Shown one piece after another: positions 9,016 to 17,948 of a stretch of 64,000 nt of DNA (positions are counted from its first letter, which is position 1; every line of letters begins with the position of its first letter). The notes beneath the pieces were generated by a model. It made no database searches and had not been told where the DNA came from. It saw nothing but the letters and a program-made list of their open reading frames with translations. The DNA comes from Candidatus Uabimicrobium amorphum (GTDB taxonomy: Bacteria > Planctomycetota > Uabimicrobiia > Uabimicrobiales > Uabimicrobiaceae): the NCBI RefSeq assembly GCF_009002475.1, contig NZ_AP019860.1:1984001-2048000 (forward strand), in the 5' to 3' direction. The position numbers were made by a program, and so were the translations under genes.

Positions 9016-9036
9016 GGGCGGACACAAGGTCCGCCC
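9016..9036. repeat. GC-rich palindrome GGGCGGAC/GTCCGCCC, REP-like
   Basis: GGGCGGAC acaag GTCCGCCC is a perfect 8-bp inverted repeat, flanked by CCTAC. It stands out as GC-rich in an AT-rich spacer between the DUF1573 and esterase genes. Very similar short palindromes are dispersed in many unrelated bacterial genomes. It could act as a terminator stem for the DUF1573 gene, but no proper T-run follows. Confidence 0.6.
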
Positions 9037-9060
9037 CTACATTTCCACCTCGATTCCCAT

Positions 9061-10074
9061 TTATTTTTTTCCGCTCATCACGTAACCTTGCAAGGGTATT
9101 TTTATCTTTGTTTGTTTTTCATCTGAGGTTTCAATCACAATGTGATCACGCATTTCGCCTGCCTTCATATTTTTCGAAGGTTTGCACACGACAATGATTT
9201 TATAATATTGATTTTTGATCATTTCTTCTTTGGTAATAGATAGCTCTGGCCAGGGAGAATGCATTGCTTTGATGGTGAAAGATTCGCCGTTGCGATGATA
9301 AATAAAAGCATGTCGCGTCTTGGGCTTGCCGTCACGTAGTAGTCCAAACGAAATTGTATCTGGACGTACCCCAATGTCACCTGCAACTCTTGCCAAAATC
9401 GCCACTTTGATCTTTTCATATCCGGGAATATTTGTTTCGATGCTCAGTTCGCCGTCAATTCGTCCATAGGGAATATCTTTTTTTGTGGTCAACACAATAC
9501 ATTTTGCCGGGCGTTTCCCGGGGTAAAATCCCGCATAGACATCATCTTTTACTTCAATGTCAAAATATTCGCCCTGTTGATCAAAAATATTTTGTTTGAT
9601 TGCGATAATTTTAAAATCTGGATTGTTTTCGGGAGAAATCCACAATTGTTTTTTTTGCGTTGTTTCGCGACGGAATTCGCCGAAGCTCAGAAATTTATGT
9701 GATACGGTTCCTGTCTGTAAAACATCGGCATCGAAAGAGGCATAAACAATAGGTGTGTTCACCGAGTTTGTAAATACCTTAATTTGCCAAGAAGAATAAC
9801 CTTTTTTCCCTCGTGGATCTAAATTTGCTTTTATTTTTGAAGTTCCCGCAGGGGAAACTTCTGATGGTGTAGGGTAGGCAGAAGAGCACCCACAAGAAGT
9901 CTCGACTTTTTCAATCACCACTGTAGAATTACTATTGTTTGTTATGGTAAAAACCATATCGATTTTTTTATTATCTGGTATTTTTCCTAAAGAAATCGTC
10001 TCAGGAGAAATTACCAAATCATCTTGAGCTGTTACTAACGCAACGAAAAATAATGCCAAGATAAATCTAAACAT
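9061..10074 (-). CDS. DUF1573-domain secreted protein
   Basis: A 337-residue protein with a signal peptide (MFRFILALFFVALVTA). The mature part is beta-rich with the DUF1573 hallmark IEKVETSCGCSS followed by a Pro-rich turn, in an Ig-like fold resembling the bacterial ASPM/SPD-2/Hydin family. A second similar beta domain follows (from about GDIGVRPDTISFGLL). Function is not established for the family; its abundance in planctomycetes and Bacteroidota suggests envelope interactions. AGGAG before the ATG supports the start. It lies 9 bases after the multihaem cytochrome gene and is probably in the same transcript as it and the MCE gene. Confidence 0.85.
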   Translation of the reverse strand: MFRFILALFFVALVTAQDDLVISPETISLGKIPDNKKIDMVFTITNNSNSTVVIEKVETSCGCSSAYPTPSEVSPAGTSKIKANLDPRGKKGYSSWQIKVFTNSVNTPIVYASFDADVLQTGTVSHKFLSFGEFRRETTQKKQLWISPENNPDFKIIAIKQNIFDQQGEYFDIEVKDDVYAGFYPGKRPAKCIVLTTKKDIPYGRIDGELSIETNIPGYEKIKVAILARVAGDIGVRPDTISFGLLRDGKPKTRHAFIYHRNGESFTIKAMHSPWPELSITKEEMIKNQYYKIIVVCKPSKNMKAGEMRDHIVIETSDEKQTKIKIPLQGYVMSGKK

Positions 10075-10083
10075 AAAAATCTC

Positions 10084-11268
10084 CTATTCATTTTTAGGCC
10101 AATGGCGAATTTTTTCTCGGTATTTGTTGTAGTCAAATTTTGGACTATGGTCTTTATCGTGACATACGGTACATGTCATCTCCCCTGTCGTTTTTCCATA
10201 ACCTGGTTTAGGGTCGAAAGCATGTCTTGCGCCAGGACCATGACAATTTTCGCAACCAACATTAATTAGATAGTCACTTTCTTCCCAGTTGCGAAAGCCT
10301 TCCGCAAATTCATAACCAACCACATGACATTTCACACATTCAGGGTCGTGATGGTAATTTTGCTTTTGCAAAGTGGCAAAAGCATGCGAATGATCTTGTT
10401 TTGTCAACCACGATTGAAACTCTTTTTTATGACAAGATTTGCACATATCTGTTCCCACATAGCCAATAGGTGTACTTCTTTTTATTTCAAAATCCAACAA
10501 TCGCGCTTCTTTTACGGTATTTTTATAGTTTGTCAGGATACTAAGAACTTTCTCATCGGCACCATGTTCGTTGGTAATTGCGATGTGCTCGTGTTTCCAA
10601 CTAAATACGTTTTTTTCCCAAGAAAACCGCAAAACACCAGCGTAACGTCCACGATCCCCCGCACTCAAAACGATCGTTTTTTCTTGTGGTGTAAAAGGAG
10701 TTATGGGATTTTGCGCATCATTAATTAAAAATATTCGCCAAAAATCTCCTTGAGGAAACCCCTCAGAAACCTGCGAAGAGGTTTTTCCCCTTGCCATCAC
10801 GATCACTAAATCAATGGATTTCTGTTGCAAGATCGTTTGTGCTTGTTGTTTATCTTGTTCGGTTTCTAAACGCAAAATGACAAATTTTTTGCCCCTAAAG
10901 TCACCAAAATATGGTTTGGGCACTGTCACTAAGTTCTGCTCTTGCTGTGTGACACAAGAAAATTCATACTCCATTACTTTTAACATCTTGCGATAGGTGG
11001 TAAATTTCATTTTCTGTTGCCGCCCACTCTTTTTCGTAGCAAAACCACCATCAATGAGCACCCATTTGCCACCGCTGTCGCGAAAATGGCGAATCCAACC
11101 ACTGCGCTGTGCAATGCCGCCTGTTTTCATTCCTGTACAACCACAAGGCTCAAGCTCACCCGATGCCTCACCCGTAAACAGTATGTTTAAGGTATCTACT
11201 TGTTGTTCTTGCACGCATCCACACAAAAATAGCAGCGCAACGCAGCTCATAAATAAAAACTTTTGCAT
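10084..11268 (-). CDS. Tetrahaem cytochrome c lipoprotein with phosphoesterase-like N-terminus
   Basis: A 394-residue protein with a lipoprotein signal (MQKFLFMSCVALLFLCGC), probably lipidated at the second Cys of LCGC. Four CXXCH haem sites occur in the C-terminal 110 residues: CKSCH, CVKCH, CENCH and CTVCH, arranged as in cytochrome c554-type proteins. The N-terminal half (TLNILFTGEASGELEPCGC, GGIAQRSGWIRHF, WVLIDGG) resembles the start of calcineurin-like/UshA-type phosphoesterases, but the usual metal-binding D-x-H is not visible, so it may be a non-enzymatic relic. The start at 11268 gives a clean signal peptide and avoids overlap with the MCE gene. It likely transfers electrons in the periplasm; the partner is unknown. 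Confidence 0.85.
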   Translation of the reverse strand: MQKFLFMSCVALLFLCGCVQEQQVDTLNILFTGEASGELEPCGCTGMKTGGIAQRSGWIRHFRDSGGKWVLIDGGFATKKSGRQQKMKFTTYRKMLKVMEYEFSCVTQQEQNLVTVPKPYFGDFRGKKFVILRLETEQDKQQAQTILQQKSIDLVIVMARGKTSSQVSEGFPQGDFWRIFLINDAQNPITPFTPQEKTIVLSAGDRGRYAGVLRFSWEKNVFSWKHEHIAITNEHGADEKVLSILTNYKNTVKEARLLDFEIKRSTPIGYVGTDMCKSCHKKEFQSWLTKQDHSHAFATLQKQNYHHDPECVKCHVVGYEFAEGFRNWEESDYLINVGCENCHGPGARHAFDPKPGYGKTTGEMTCTVCHDKDHSPKFDYNKYREKIRHWPKNE

Positions 11269-11275
11269 AGTACCC

Positions 11276-12487
11276 TCAAAAAGCACGGAATAAAATATTG
11301 GTAAATGTTGTAATGGGAACTTGTTCACGTGCATCCTCAATGGAATCAGAAAAACTTTTGATTAACTGGCGAATTTCGGTATATAGTGCATCATCTGCCA
11401 TTAACTTACCAATGGTCCCTTCGCCTTTCTCTAAACGCGTCGCTACTTTTTGCAAACTGGCAATTGTATTCTTTAAATCTGCGGCCATTTGTTCGTCGTT
11501 AATAAGAACCCCCAGAGTTCCTTTACCGTTGTTAATGCCGTCAACCGTATTATTTACGTTATTGATCATGGTGCGCGCATCACTCAATGTCTTTTCTAAC
11601 TCGGAATATAATTTGTCATCCATAAACAACTTGCCAATTGTACCTTCTCCGCGTTGAATACGTTCCGTAAGCTCATACATATTTTGCGATATTTTATCGG
11701 CATTTTTCATAGTATTTTTAATACTTGAATATAATTCATCATCGCGTATTAGTCGTCCAATTGTTCCCTTACCTTTACGTACACGGCTAGTGATTGCTGC
11801 GACATCCTGGGAAATTTGGTCAAGCCGTTGATAAAGTTTATCGTCGTATAGCAAGCGCCCAAGAGTTCCCTCGGCCTTTTTGAGACTTTCGGTAATATCG
11901 CGTAAATTTTTTACCGCGACGGAAATATCATCGTAGATTTTTCTTTCTCTTATTAGCAAACCAATTGTCCCATCGCTTTTTAAACTTTTTGCCACCTCTT
12001 TTAATTCGGAAATAAGCTCGTCCATTTCTGGATTATCGAGTATTGAGTGCTTGGCTTTACCTTCTAATTCTTGTACTTTTTCTGACTTTGCTGCAATTGC
12101 CGGAAATTGAACGAGAGGTTTGAGTTCCTCTTCTTCGCTGGATTCCCCCACATCAATGTCGATTAACTTCCCTCCGAGAGCACTCGCGTCTTTCACTTTA
12201 ATGTGGTAACCATCATAAAGATTGAGTGGTTCTACTAAATTGATATCGACCTTTACACGTCCATCATCTTGTAGTTTTAGTTCAGAAACAGTCCCCACTT
12301 CCATACCCGAAGCAAGAACTTTATGCCCCACTTCCAAACCATCTACACGGTCAAAAATGATCGCCATTTTTGCACTACGCCCCTGTAGAATAGTAAAATC
12401 TTTAATGATAATTGTAAAAAGCCCCACAACAATAAAACCAACGAAAAATACAATTCCTACAATAAAATCGCGTTTGGTTGTACTCAT
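11276..12487 (-). CDS. MCE/MlaD-family lipid-transport protein with GTIG repeats
   Basis: A 403-residue protein with one N-terminal membrane anchor (about residues 9-29) and an MCE domain (about 40-115, with VDGLEVGHKVLASGMEVG and ALGGKLIDID). MCE proteins bind phospholipids in the periplasm and pass them between membranes. After a linker come six repeats of about 45 residues with the core GT[IL]GxLxxDxxLY (for example GTLGRLLYDDKLYQRL and GTIGKLFMDDKLYSEL), predicted helical. The partner ATPase and permease genes are not in this window. GGAG precedes the ATG. It is followed at 7 bases by the cytochrome gene. Confidence 0.88.
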   Translation of the reverse strand: MSTTKRDFIVGIVFFVGFIVVGLFTIIIKDFTILQGRSAKMAIIFDRVDGLEVGHKVLASGMEVGTVSELKLQDDGRVKVDINLVEPLNLYDGYHIKVKDASALGGKLIDIDVGESSEEEELKPLVQFPAIAAKSEKVQELEGKAKHSILDNPEMDELISELKEVAKSLKSDGTIGLLIRERKIYDDISVAVKNLRDITESLKKAEGTLGRLLYDDKLYQRLDQISQDVAAITSRVRKGKGTIGRLIRDDELYSSIKNTMKNADKISQNMYELTERIQRGEGTIGKLFMDDKLYSELEKTLSDARTMINNVNNTVDGINNGKGTLGVLINDEQMAADLKNTIASLQKVATRLEKGEGTIGKLMADDALYTEIRQLIKSFSDSIEDAREQVPITTFTNILFRAF

Positions 12488-12532
12488 TTTACTCTCCCGT
12501 TTTTCTAAAACTTGGAGTTATATTTAAAAGTA

Positions 12533-12553
12533 AAGGCGGCCAAAGACCGCCTT
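12533..12553 (-). terminator. Putative terminator after pheT
   Basis: On the minus strand AAGGCGG tctttgg CCGCCTT forms a 7-bp GC-rich stem that is followed by TACTTTTAAA. It lies 45 bases after the pheT stop. Confidence 0.55.
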
Positions 12554-12597
12554 GTACTACTTATATTTATTTCAATGGGAATTACAAGTTAACATGA

Positions 12598-14391
12598 TTA
12601 CTTAAACAGAACCGCCAATGGAATTTCAGCAACAGCAATAGGGTTCCCCAAACCAAAATTTACAATTACCTGCGGATGGATTTCACCTAAAACGATTTTA
12701 CCTGTCGCAATTTCCACTTCAGCACAACGTCCTTCAATAAAACTAGGATGTGAACTTCGACTGTAAGTACCTGTCCAACCTAATTCAGACAAAATTCCAT
12801 CTACATAAGAACGTATCTCCGCATAACTGGCCCTAGGCCCGATGATGGCAAGACACAAACGTCTTTCTTCCCAAGTATTGGTATCGTGTTTTTCATTGCC
12901 CACGTGTACCACGTTCCCCAACTCAAAGTACTTTTGAGGCATTGGCTTACGTTTGTTCTTTACAAAACTTTCAAAAAGTCCTGTCATTAAGTGGCAACGA
13001 ACGATGTTGTGTTCCACTAACTTTGGGTTTTCAATAATAGCATGATCTTCACCAGGAGTTAGCTGAAATTTAGTGAAGTGATTCGCTTCGGTTGTCAGCA
13101 TGAGCGACATAATTTCGTTATAACCTAAACCTAGCATAATTTGGCGTGCTTTTTCACTAATCAGTTCTTCTGGTCGTGCTTGTGCTACGGTTAAGGTTTC
13201 CACCATTTTCGGCTGAATGTTGTGATAGCCGTATGCGATCCCCAGATCTTCGAAGATATCCACTTCGTGTTTGATATCTGTACGAAATCCGGGATAGTAT
13301 ATTTCATAATTAGGAAAGCGTCCATCTACACGGAAACGCATTTTTTCCAGTAATTCTTTGAATTCTGGAATAGTGAAATTAATGCCTAGCCATCTTCGTG
13401 CTCTTTCTGCATTTATTCTAATTTTGCGCAAAGCTAAATCAGGTGTCGTCGTTTTTGTCTCGCCATGTACTAAATTTACCAACTCAACACTTCCACCTAA
13501 TTCGACAAGAGAACTAACTAGGGTATTCAAACTTTTGTGTACATCTGTTTGTGTAAGACCTGTCACGTCGATAAACAAATTGGTACTACCCTCTCTCACT
13601 CTTGTTTCTTCGCTATTGATAATAGGCGGCATGGACAATACTTGCCCACTACTATCAATCAGTAAAGGATATTTTTTGCTATTTTCCAACAAATGAGCAT
13701 ACGCTTTGCCTTTGGGATGTTTGTCCAATACTTGTTTGGGCGTCATTTTTTCTTCGGCATTACCCAAGGGATAAAATTCTAACTCCTCCGGAGCAACGGC
13801 CTTGTAATAGATTGGTCCTTTGATGGTATCTAAATCGTAAATACCTATTGATGCCAATTTGCGATCACGTCCAATTCCCCAATGTAAATTTTCTTGCAAC
13901 TTCATTATGGTACGCAACAATTTAGCGTCAACAGCAGCTATACGAACAATGGCGCATGCGATATATGGTCGATAACTTTCTTCTCTTTGTAGCTCGTCCG
14001 ATACAAAAACATCGACTTGTGCAGGAGCTAAATCGAATTCAGCAAGCCCTTTCTCAATGCCTAAATAACCTTTGAGAGTACGCGAAAGACCTCCGGCATC
14101 AAAAAGGTCTGGTCGCGCAGGTAAGAGATCGAGACGAATGGTTTCTTCTTCGTCTACAGAAGCAAAAATTTCCTCTTGTTCATGACCACACTGCGTACAG
14201 CGTTTAGGACCCTCTTCGTGTTCTTGTTTTTCCATGAAAAAGCCGCAATTTGGGCAGCGATAAACGATTGTTTTTCCCATACCGTCAACGTCGCACCCAA
14301 GGTACTCCAGTGTATCTGACAGCTTTTCTGAAGTAATAGACTGTCCTAATAAGTCTGATAATTGTTTTACCGATATTCCTATTACTGGCAC
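12598..14391 (-). CDS. pheT: Phenylalanyl-tRNA synthetase beta subunit, archaeal-type
   Basis: A 597-residue protein, far shorter than the roughly 800 residues of the usual bacterial beta subunit. It lacks the N-terminal tRNA-binding (EMAP/OB) domain and the C-terminal anticodon-binding domain, and matches the archaeal/eukaryotic form. B5- and B3/4-like stretches are visible (FIDVTGLTQTDVHKSLN, HEVDIFEDLGIAYGY). An unusual zinc-ribbon-like insert lies near residues 45-70 (CPNC, 16 residues, CTQC). The start is a GTG at 14391 with AGGAGG six bases upstream, and it overlaps the end of pheS by 10 bases. With PheS it charges tRNA-Phe with phenylalanine. Confidence 0.93.
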   Translation of the reverse strand: MPVIGISVKQLSDLLGQSITSEKLSDTLEYLGCDVDGMGKTIVYRCPNCGFFMEKQEHEEGPKRCTQCGHEQEEIFASVDEEETIRLDLLPARPDLFDAGGLSRTLKGYLGIEKGLAEFDLAPAQVDVFVSDELQREESYRPYIACAIVRIAAVDAKLLRTIMKLQENLHWGIGRDRKLASIGIYDLDTIKGPIYYKAVAPEELEFYPLGNAEEKMTPKQVLDKHPKGKAYAHLLENSKKYPLLIDSSGQVLSMPPIINSEETRVREGSTNLFIDVTGLTQTDVHKSLNTLVSSLVELGGSVELVNLVHGETKTTTPDLALRKIRINAERARRWLGINFTIPEFKELLEKMRFRVDGRFPNYEIYYPGFRTDIKHEVDIFEDLGIAYGYHNIQPKMVETLTVAQARPEELISEKARQIMLGLGYNEIMSLMLTTEANHFTKFQLTPGEDHAIIENPKLVEHNIVRCHLMTGLFESFVKNKRKPMPQKYFELGNVVHVGNEKHDTNTWEERRLCLAIIGPRASYAEIRSYVDGILSELGWTGTYSRSSHPSFIEGRCAEVEIATGKIVLGEIHPQVIVNFGLGNPIAVAEIPLAVLFK

Positions 14392-15908
14392 AACTTAGCC
14401 TCCTGTAACCAATCTAAATCCGATCCATAAAGAGTGCGAATATCAGATATACCATAGCGCAACATCGCTAATCTCTCTAAACCCAAACCCCAAGCCATTA
14501 CGGGAACATTGCACCCCAAAGGCATTGTCACTTCTGGACGAAAAATTCCTGAGCCACCCAGCTCGATCCAACAACTTTTTTGTTCCATCCAAACAAACAC
14601 CTCCGCTGATGGTTCGGTGTACGGAAAAAAGGATGGTTTAAATTTTACTTTGTCAAAACCCATCTTACGATAAAACGCTTGTAAAGTTCCTAGTAAAGAG
14701 CACAAGGATGCATTTTTATCCACAACAATTCCGTCTACTTGGTGAAACTCTGGTAAATGTTTAAAGCTTATTGTTTCATTACGAAATACTCTACCAACAC
14801 AAAAAACTTTGCTCGGTGGATTCGGATTTTCGGAAAGGTAGCGAATCGACGAGGCCGTTGTATGCGTACGCAATACCATACGTCGTGCTTCCTCGCTATC
14901 CCATTTGTAACCCCAACCACTAGATCCGGTATTTCCTCCGTTTTCATGAGTGCTGCTGATACGTTCTACCAATTCTTGATTTGGTAGTGAACCATATTGC
15001 GGTTTTTTCATATAAAATGTATCTTGCATGTCTCGTGAAGGGTGATCTTGTGGCTGAAAGAGAGCATCAAAATCCCACAACCCCGTGTCTAAGTGCGGAG
15101 AAACTGTCTCAATAAAGCCCATTTCCAAAAATGTCCGACGTGTTTCTTGTATAATTTTTTGTAGAGGATGGCATTTTACAGGTACTTTTATGTCAGCTTT
15201 TTCCGTTATATCATAAGGGCGAAGTGTGATATCTTTCCAACGACCGCTTGCAAGATCTTCTGGTGTTAAAAGAGTAGCCCCTTCTTCTTTTACTTGTAGT
15301 GTGGGAAATACTTCCTTGCCTTTGTCTGTCATATTAATATAACGAACGGTACGCTCTTTTAGTTTGGCAAGTTCTCCACGACGGCGCAAAAGTTTTTCGA
15401 CATACTGTGCGTCAAAATCATTGCCTAGTTCATCTAGGAATATACTTTGTTTTTCTATCGCGAGCTTTAATGCTCGTTCATCATGTGCTTCTTGAGAAAT
15501 TGCTTCTATTCCCGAGTCAGTTAACTCTAAATTCTGGCCATTCTTTTTAAACCATCCGCGCGCCATTCCCCATTTCATAATGTCTCCCATTGAGAGATCA
15601 TTTTCTTTTGCGCGTTTTGCAACGTCTTGCATGGCCAAACTGTTATTGCTTTCTTGCAAAATAGTCAAAAACTTTCTTTCGGCTAAGCCATTCGCGAGAA
15701 GTTCCTGTGCATCGGAAGTAGGTACTAATTCTAATCTTTTGTATTCTTCAATGTGAACCCAACCTTCACCTTCGGCAAAAGTCATCGTACCCATAACCAT
15801 GGGTTGTTCGATCTGTGTTTCCTCACAAAGTTGCTTTATCGTAATCTTGTCTGTATTAGCAACAAGTGAAAACAATTTATACTGCTCATTTGTAATTTGT
15901 GTAGACAT
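14382..15908 (-). CDS. pheS: Phenylalanyl-tRNA synthetase alpha subunit, archaeal-type
   Basis: A 508-residue protein. The first 200 or so residues are winged-helix-like repeats (KLFSLVANTDKITIKQLCEE and MQDVAKRAKENDLSMGDIMK), as in archaeal and eukaryotic alpha subunits; bacterial PheS is about 330 residues with a coiled coil instead. Class II motifs are clear: FRNETISFKHLPEFHQVDG (motif 2) and GLGLERLAMLRYGI (motif 3). The start at 15908 (MSTQITNEQ) is preferred to an in-frame ATG at 15992, which would translate part of the duplicated upstream DNA. A GGAAC stands 8 bases before. It is the catalytic subunit and is translationally coupled to pheT. Confidence 0.93.
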   Translation of the reverse strand: MSTQITNEQYKLFSLVANTDKITIKQLCEETQIEQPMVMGTMTFAEGEGWVHIEEYKRLELVPTSDAQELLANGLAERKFLTILQESNNSLAMQDVAKRAKENDLSMGDIMKWGMARGWFKKNGQNLELTDSGIEAISQEAHDERALKLAIEKQSIFLDELGNDFDAQYVEKLLRRRGELAKLKERTVRYINMTDKGKEVFPTLQVKEEGATLLTPEDLASGRWKDITLRPYDITEKADIKVPVKCHPLQKIIQETRRTFLEMGFIETVSPHLDTGLWDFDALFQPQDHPSRDMQDTFYMKKPQYGSLPNQELVERISSTHENGGNTGSSGWGYKWDSEEARRMVLRTHTTASSIRYLSENPNPPSKVFCVGRVFRNETISFKHLPEFHQVDGIVVDKNASLCSLLGTLQAFYRKMGFDKVKFKPSFFPYTEPSAEVFVWMEQKSCWIELGGSGIFRPEVTMPLGCNVPVMAWGLGLERLAMLRYGISDIRTLYGSDLDWLQEAKLCQ

Positions 15909-15998
15909 TTTTCTTGTTCCAATATTGAAAATTTTGTTCTCTGGAACTACATAACAAATTGGTTTTGCAATTTTGACCGTACGTAATAACACTTCAAC

Positions 15999-16028
15999 AT
16001 ATTACACGACCAAATTGTACACTTGCAA
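15999..16028 (-). promoter_or_regulatory. Putative pheST promoter P1
   Basis: On the minus strand TTGCAA (16023-16028), an 18-base spacer and TAATAT (15999-16004) resemble a sigma-70 promoter. The -35 lies inside a 6-bp inverted repeat (CTTGCA gt TGCAAG) that could be an operator. Confidence 0.45.
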
Positions 16029-16061
16029 CTGCAAGTTAAAAGTAGTTTCATCTTAATAAAA

Positions 16062-16077
16062 CAACAGCGACCTGTTG
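16062..16077. other. CAACAG-cgac-CTGTTG hairpin, copy 1
   Basis: A 6-bp perfect stem with a 4-base loop; on the minus strand it is followed by TTTTATT, so it may act as a weak terminator between the two promoter copies. The same hairpin recurs at 16207-16222 in the second copy. Confidence 0.4.
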
Positions 16078-16143
16078 ATGGTTCTCTCGAACTACATAAC
16101 AAAGTAATTTTGCAATTTTGACCGTACGTGATAACACTTCAAC

Positions 16144-16173
16144 ATATTACACGACCAAATTGTACACTTGCAA
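16144..16173 (-). promoter_or_regulatory. Putative pheST promoter P2 (duplicate)
   Basis: An identical -35 TTGCAA (16168-16173), 18-base spacer and -10 TAATAT (16144-16149) in the second repeat copy. In this copy the palindrome around the -35 has lost one outer pair. Confidence 0.4.
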
Positions 16174-16403
16174 CTGCAAATTAAAAGTAGTTTCATCTTA
16201 ATAAAACAACAGCGACCTGTTGATAGCGGTCATTTATGACGTGGGGAGGTCTTTTGTTGTGTATGATAAGAGAATTGTATTTTACTGTCAAGAACCGTCA
16301 TTATATTTTACTGTTTTTTGCATAACCGTCGTTAGAAATGTGGTTATGTATGATGATGCGGTGGGCAAATCGCAATGTTTGTGGAGGTCTGAAATGGAGA
16401 GGC

Positions 16404-16430
16404 AGTGTTGGAAGATAAACTTCCAACACT
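16404..16430. terminator. 11-bp hairpin after the floA-like gene
   Basis: AGTGTTGGAAG ataaa CTTCCAACACT is a perfect 11-bp stem 12 bases beyond the stop of the 16443 gene. There is no T-run on the minus strand, so it may protect the 3' end of the transcript rather than terminate it by itself. Confidence 0.55.
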
Positions 16431-16442
16431 AAAAGATAACTA

Positions 16443-17393
16443 TTAACCCTTTGCAGAGTAAATATTTCCTTTGCGGAATGCTTCGGCAATTGCCTTTGGT
16501 ACTTCTGCTTGTGCCAAAACAACCTTTGCACGATTTTCTTTGACTTTTGCTTTCATCTCTTGCTCTTGTGCAATCGCCATTGCTCTTCTCTCTTCTGCTT
16601 TCGCTTGAGCTACACGACGATCTGCTTCCGCTTGATCTGCTTGAAGTTGCGCACCAATGTTTTCTCCAACATCTACGTCTGCAATATCAATAGACAGGAT
16701 TTCAAATGCGGTACCAGAGTCAAGACCTTTACCAAGTACATACTGAGAAATCAAGTCGGGATTTTCGAGTACTTTTTTATGGGTTTCCGCAGAACCAATC
16801 GCCGAAACAATACCTTCACCAACACGAGCGATGATCGTTTCTTCTTTGGCTCCACCAACCAAACGATCGATGTTTGCTCTCACTGTTACGCGAGCTTTTG
16901 CTTTCAATTGAATTCCATCTTTTGCTACCGCGGCAATAGTGGTACGTCCATCTTCACTTGGGCAATCAATTACCTTTGGATTTACGGATGTTTGTACCGC
17001 TTCGAGTACGTCACGTCCAGCAAGATCAATAGCAGCTGCTTTTGGGAACGAAAGTGGAATATTCGCTCTATTCGCTGCAATAAGTGCGCGTATTACGTTT
17101 GGCACATTTCCCCGTGCAAGGTAGTGTGTTTCCAAATCTTTGATGTTCACATCTTTTATTTCAGACTGCACGGACATAATTAGCGCATCCACAATGGTTT
17201 TCGGATTTACTTTTCTCAACCACATTCCCACTAAACTACGTATGGATACTGGAGCGCCGGAGGAGGCTGCTTGTATCCACAACATTCCGAAGTTCAGTAG
17301 GATTAAAGCCAATACTAAGATAACAACTGCGGCTACAACAAAACCAATAGTAACTAATATTTCGTTATTAGCCTTTAGTAAAAAGTGTATCAT
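16443..17393 (-). CDS. floA: Flotillin-like protein FloA, second paralogue
   Basis: A 316-residue SPFH-related protein with one N-terminal membrane hairpin/anchor (about residues 14-38) and conserved FloA segments such as [38 protein letters not shown] and [20 protein letters not shown]. The Ala/Glu/Arg-rich coiled coil ([20 protein letters not shown]) drives oligomerisation. FloA proteins build membrane microdomains. The C-terminus stops soon after [10 protein letters not shown], about 18 residues shorter than the 17949 paralogue and lacking its conserved tail. It is the last gene of the nfeD-flotillin cluster, 13 bases after the 17407 gene. Confidence 0.93.
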   Translation of the reverse strand: MIHFLLKANNEILVTIGFVVAAVVILVLALILLNFGMLWIQAASSGAPVSIRSLVGMWLRKVNPKTIVDALIMSVQSEIKDVNIKDLETHYLARGNVPNVIRALIAANRANIPLSFPKAAAIDLAGRDVLEAVQTSVNPKVIDCPSEDGRTTIAAVAKDGIQLKAKARVTVRANIDRLVGGAKEETIIARVGEGIVSAIGSAETHKKVLENPDLISQYVLGKGLDSGTAFEILSIDIADVDVGENIGAQLQADQAEADRRVAQAKAEERRAMAIAQEQEMKAKVKENRAKVVLAQAEVPKAIAEAFRKGNIYSAKG

Positions 17394-17406
17394 TATAATT
17401 CCTCAC

Positions 17407-17916
17407 TCAAATATCCTGGGTCAACGATTTCGGTTTATTGAAAATTTCCGACAACACAAAGGCTCGTTGAATATCATTGAACCGCTTATTTTCTAGAATA
17501 AGTTCTTCTAGTCTTGCTTTTTTATTGGTACTCGTAGTAGTGGTTGTAGTTCCTTCTACTACGGCTTGTTCCATTGAAGGATGTATATTGTCAATGTGTT
17601 CCGCCACATGTTGAACAACATCTTGCTCTACCGCTTGTGAAATTCTGTCAAAATTACTTTCTTTTTCCTCATAAGAGGAAAAGCGATTTTCTGTTTGCCA
17701 AGAAGCTTTTTCTTCTTCTACTTCAGCAACAACCGGCTCTTCATATAGAGCTGCCGATTGTTCTTGTAAAGCGCGCATTCTCTCTAAATATTTTTTGACT
17801 TCTTCACGAGAACGGTTTTTGCGTGGTACATTTCCTTGCTGTCCTTCAAATAGCTTTCGTAGAGCTGGCCCAATAAAAAAGATCAACACTATCAGAAAAG
17901 TTAAAAAATCTTCCAT
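17407..17916 (-). CDS. Small single-pass coiled-coil protein between two floA genes
   Basis: I do not recognise this 169-residue protein. Residues about 3-18 (DFLTFLIVLIFFIGPA) form an N-terminal anchor. A basic coiled-coil-like stretch follows (REEVKKYLERMRALQEQSAALYEE), then a Glu-rich middle, a Thr-rich patch (TTTTTTSTNKK) and a helical C-terminus (RLEELILENKRFNDIQRAFV). AAAGGA precedes the ATG. Lying in the same strand between two flotillin paralogues with gaps of 32 and 13 bases, it is a candidate flotillin partner or microdomain scaffold; that is inference only. Confidence 0.75.
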   Translation of the reverse strand: MEDFLTFLIVLIFFIGPALRKLFEGQQGNVPRKNRSREEVKKYLERMRALQEQSAALYEEPVVAEVEEEKASWQTENRFSSYEEKESNFDRISQAVEQDVVQHVAEHIDNIHPSMEQAVVEGTTTTTTSTNKKARLEELILENKRFNDIQRAFVLSEIFNKPKSLTQDI

Positions 17917-17948
17917 GAAATTGGTCCTTTTATGAAAGGATTACAAGG

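Larger units (their letters stand above)
15936..16225. repeat. 145-bp tandem direct duplication upstream of pheS
   Basis: Copy 1 spans 15936-16080 and copy 2 spans 16081-16225. They differ at about seven positions, so they are about 95 percent identical. Each copy carries a putative promoter pointing into pheS and a CAACAG/CTGTTG hairpin. Copy 1 ends 27 bases before the pheS start. The rest of the 533-bp gap, 16226-16403, shows no gene I can support. Confidence 0.95.

Noticed and set aside
16220..16432. A 70-residue open frame between the pheS duplication and the floA terminator
   Set aside because: It overlaps the hairpin at 16404 and has no ribosome-binding site.
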